Assembly (NCBI GenBank): GCA_902782245.1 | Contig: CACZMI010000008.1 | Location: forward strand, 1-61,431 | Direction of reading: 5' to 3' | Source of the DNA: an uncultured Bacteroidales bacterium | GTDB lineage: Bacteria > Bacteroidota > Bacteroidia > Bacteroidales > Bacteroidaceae | DNA length: 61,431 nt | In this document: piece by piece, positions 59,913 to 61,431 of the stretch | How the letters are laid out: each line of letters opens with the position of its first letter | Position numbering within the stretch: the first letter of the stretch is position 1 | Position numbers and translations under genes: made by a program | Notes under the pieces: generated by a model | The model's input: only the letters and a program-made list of their open reading frames with translations | Database searches by the model: none | Told to the model about the DNA's origin: nothing

Positions 59913-61431
59913 CAGTCTGTTTTTATGGTATTCCAATCATTTGAAAGCGAGGGGTTCACTTGGCTCAGCAGATTCTTTACCTGCTGTTTCTCCTTGCTTA
60001 TTCCCGCGCTGTAAATGTTTATCAACTCGTTTTTCTTTATTTCGGTAAACAGAGTGGGCAGGGCCGATGTGCTCTTGGCCTGTTTGGCTTGCCTGAGCAG
60101 TTCCAGGCTCTCGGTTATAGTTGCGCGCCCGCGGTCTGCGTTGGCCGACATATCATCCAGTCCTTCACGGTGATACTTGTACTGCAACTGGCGGAAAGAG
60201 GCCATTGAGCCGTTCATGTAGTCGTTTATGATGGAATAACGGTTGGCCTGGGAATCGAAAGAACGCCATCCGCTGCCCAGTGACTGTGCGTTGGCGGCTA
60301 TATTCTCTACCTGACGCAGAATATCGGTACCTCCGTTGGGTGACATGGTGTCAAAATCAAGCCCTATTATCAGAAGGCTGTAGTAAGCCAGTATGGCTGT
60401 AAGGTTATTATCCGGGGTGATTCCGGGAGTATATTCAATGCGGTCCTGCTCGGTGTAGTTGAACTCAACCTCCGTATCGCGGTAATTGAATACGGTGGTG
60501 TTGTAAGTTGAGCCGAATACCGGACGGCTGCTCTGTACTGTGAGGTCACAGGTCATTTTACCGCTCTCTTTCTCATATTTGTTTACAGTGAGATTGAAGT
60601 TGCACTGAATTCGCTCATTGTCGGTAAAATGATAATCGGTCCAGACCTGATGGGTTAGGAACTCCCTGATAGCGCCCTCCAGAGAGGTGAACACATCCTT
60701 GTCCGTACCCTGGATCTTTGACGTGTTGACGGCAAGGGTGGGGTTGAGTTCCTGAGCCTGCGCCCTTAAAGGCATGAGCAGGAATGCAAGGCAGAACAGC
60801 AATCCTGCCAGTTTGCTTACAATGGCCTTGGCCACATCCTTCTTGGACTGCAGGGGCAGTTCATCGCTTCCGTTGCGGTCTATCAGGGTTACCTTGTTGG
60901 TGTCATAGCCGAACCCTGCGCCCTTATCACGCAGAGAATTGAGAACGATGAAATCCAGATTCTTGCGCTCAAGTTTGTCCTGCGCGTTGCTGAACTCATC
61001 ATTTGTCTCAAGTGCAAAACCCACCATGCGCTGGTCGGGGCGCTTGATTGCTCCCAGTGATGCCGCTATGTCCGGGTTGGGCTTGAGCGTGAGTGTAATC
61101 TCACCCCTGCGTTTTATCTTGGTGTCCGATGTCTGAACCGGAGTGAAATCGGCCACGGCGGCGCACAATATGGCTGCATCGGACTCGGGGAAATGTTCCA
61201 TTGCGGCCTCATACATCTGCTGTGCCGATGTTACGTCAATTCTGTTTATTCCTGGATTTTGGGTCTTGAGATTAACCGGGCCGGCAATGAGTGTTACATC
61301 GGCGCCGCGTGCGGCACACTCCTCGGCCAGCGCGAATCCCATCTTGCCGGTGGAGTAGTTGCCTATAAAACGTACGGGGTCTATGGCCTCATAGGTGGGG
61401 CCCGCCGTTATCAGGACTTTTTTTTTTGAAA
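59912..61431 (-). CDS. coaBC: CoaBC (C-terminal part) fused in frame to a DUF4835 protein; 5' end outside window
   Basis: The frame runs from the window edge with no stop. The first part is the phosphopantothenoylcysteine synthetase domain of CoaBC: VLITAGPTYEAIDPVRFIGNYSTGKMG (key AGPTYEAIDPVRFIGN), ILCAAVADFTP, KIKRRGE, LKPNPDIAASLG and VGFALETND. CoaBC normally ends soon after LQSKKDVAKAIV. Here the frame continues into GLLFCLAFLLMPLRAQAQ, a signal-peptide-like stretch, and then a full DUF4835 protein (LNPTLAVNTSKIQGTDKDVF to SLSNDWNTIKTD). In relatives, as I recall, coaBC, DUF4835 and recN are separate neighbours. A GTG in VAK could be an internal start for DUF4835. Confidence 0.88.
   Translation of the reverse strand, partial: SKKKVLITAGPTYEAIDPVRFIGNYSTGKMGFALAEECAARGADVTLIAGPVNLKTQNPGINRIDVTSAQQMYEAAMEHFPESDAAILCAAVADFTPVQTSDTKIKRRGEITLTLKPNPDIAASLGAIKRPDQRMVGFALETNDEFSNAQDKLERKNLDFIVLNSLRDKGAGFGYDTNKVTLIDRNGSDELPLQSKKDVAKAIVSKLAGLLFCLAFLLMPLRAQAQELNPTLAVNTSKIQGTDKDVFTSLEGAIREFLTHQVWTDYHFTDNERIQCNFNLTVNKYEKESGKMTCDLTVQSSRPVFGSTYNTTVFNYRDTEVEFNYTEQDRIEYTPGITPDNNLTAILAYYSLLIIGLDFDTMSPNGGTDILRQVENIAANAQSLGSGWRSFDSQANRYSIINDYMNGSMASFRQLQYKYHREGLDDMSANADRGRATITESLELLRQAKQAKSTSALPTLFTEIKKNELINIYSAGISKEKQQVKNLLSQVNPSLSNDWNTIKTD

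Noticed and set aside
61419-61429. Run of T residues (A on the coding strand) in coaBC as a frameshift site
   Set aside because: The frame reads KKK into the normal AGPTYEA motif, so no frameshift is needed; a sequencing length error there cannot be judged at the window edge.

Overview
The window reads as chromosomal DNA of a Bacteroidales bacterium (phylum Bacteroidota), probably a gut or rumen type. Reasons seen in the sequence: repeated promoters of the form TTTG - about 20 bases - TAnnTTTG with no obvious Shine-Dalgarno dependence; an LpxC-FabZ fusion with lpxD and lpxA around it; a menaquinone pair (menA, menG); periplasmic DPP IV; BspA-type leucine-rich repeats; FISUMP-type lipoprotein domains; and a lipoprotein GH9 glycoside hydrolase. 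I see no insertion sequence, prophage or CRISPR array.

Layout. 1-97 is the 3' part of a 5S rRNA gene. 580-1673 is the ribosomal protein operon rpsF-rpsR-rplI, followed by mtaB and a glycosyltransferase. 4100-8700 is a small accessory region: a lipoprotein, a DUF4419 protein, an internally duplicated membrane protein with its own small XRE regulator and operator-like palindromes, and a leucine-rich-repeat surface protein. 8699-10904 holds a ModF-like double ATPase and an RsmI-like methylase. 11190-21745 is a long minus-strand run: hydroxyacid dehydrogenase, prfA, pyrF, lpxD, lpxC-fabZ, lpxA, a pRiA4b ORF-3-like protein, miaA, a YrdC/YciO protein and DPP IV.

21931-40070 is the most striking part, an eight-gene plus-strand export cluster. 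It has a GH9 lipoprotein, an ABC ATPase, an ABC-2 permease with a periplasmic golvesin-like domain, a TolC-type outer membrane channel, a periplasmic adaptor, an RND pump, a second RND pump fused in one 1565-residue polypeptide to a full ABC ATPase, and a small ABC-2 permease. It looks like a mixed proton-driven and ATP-driven envelope machine tied to a glycan-active enzyme. I know of no characterised system of this exact make-up.

40174-45825 holds pepD, then a methionine block in which an Lrp-type regulator sits back to back with metY, followed by an acetyl-type metA, then a GIN-domain lipoprotein. 45891-51576 (minus) is phoH-purC-aroE-TPM protein-lemA-purM. Here aroE carries a membrane anchor and a Pro/Glu-rich linker, and purM is frameshifted by a 31-base tandem duplication. 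51611-54667 (minus) has marC, a FISUMP lipoprotein, menG and menA. 54877-54950 is tRNA-Cys, with an inverted copy of its 3' end just downstream. 55259-61431 (minus) has clpB without its N-domain, rlmB, recN and a coaBC gene running in frame into a DUF4835 protein, cut by the window end.

Three intergenic regions (about 10970-11183, 41702-41958, 54721-54899) are unusual arrays of small perfect hairpins, two of them enclosed by long perfect inverted repeats. No feature class I know explains them.
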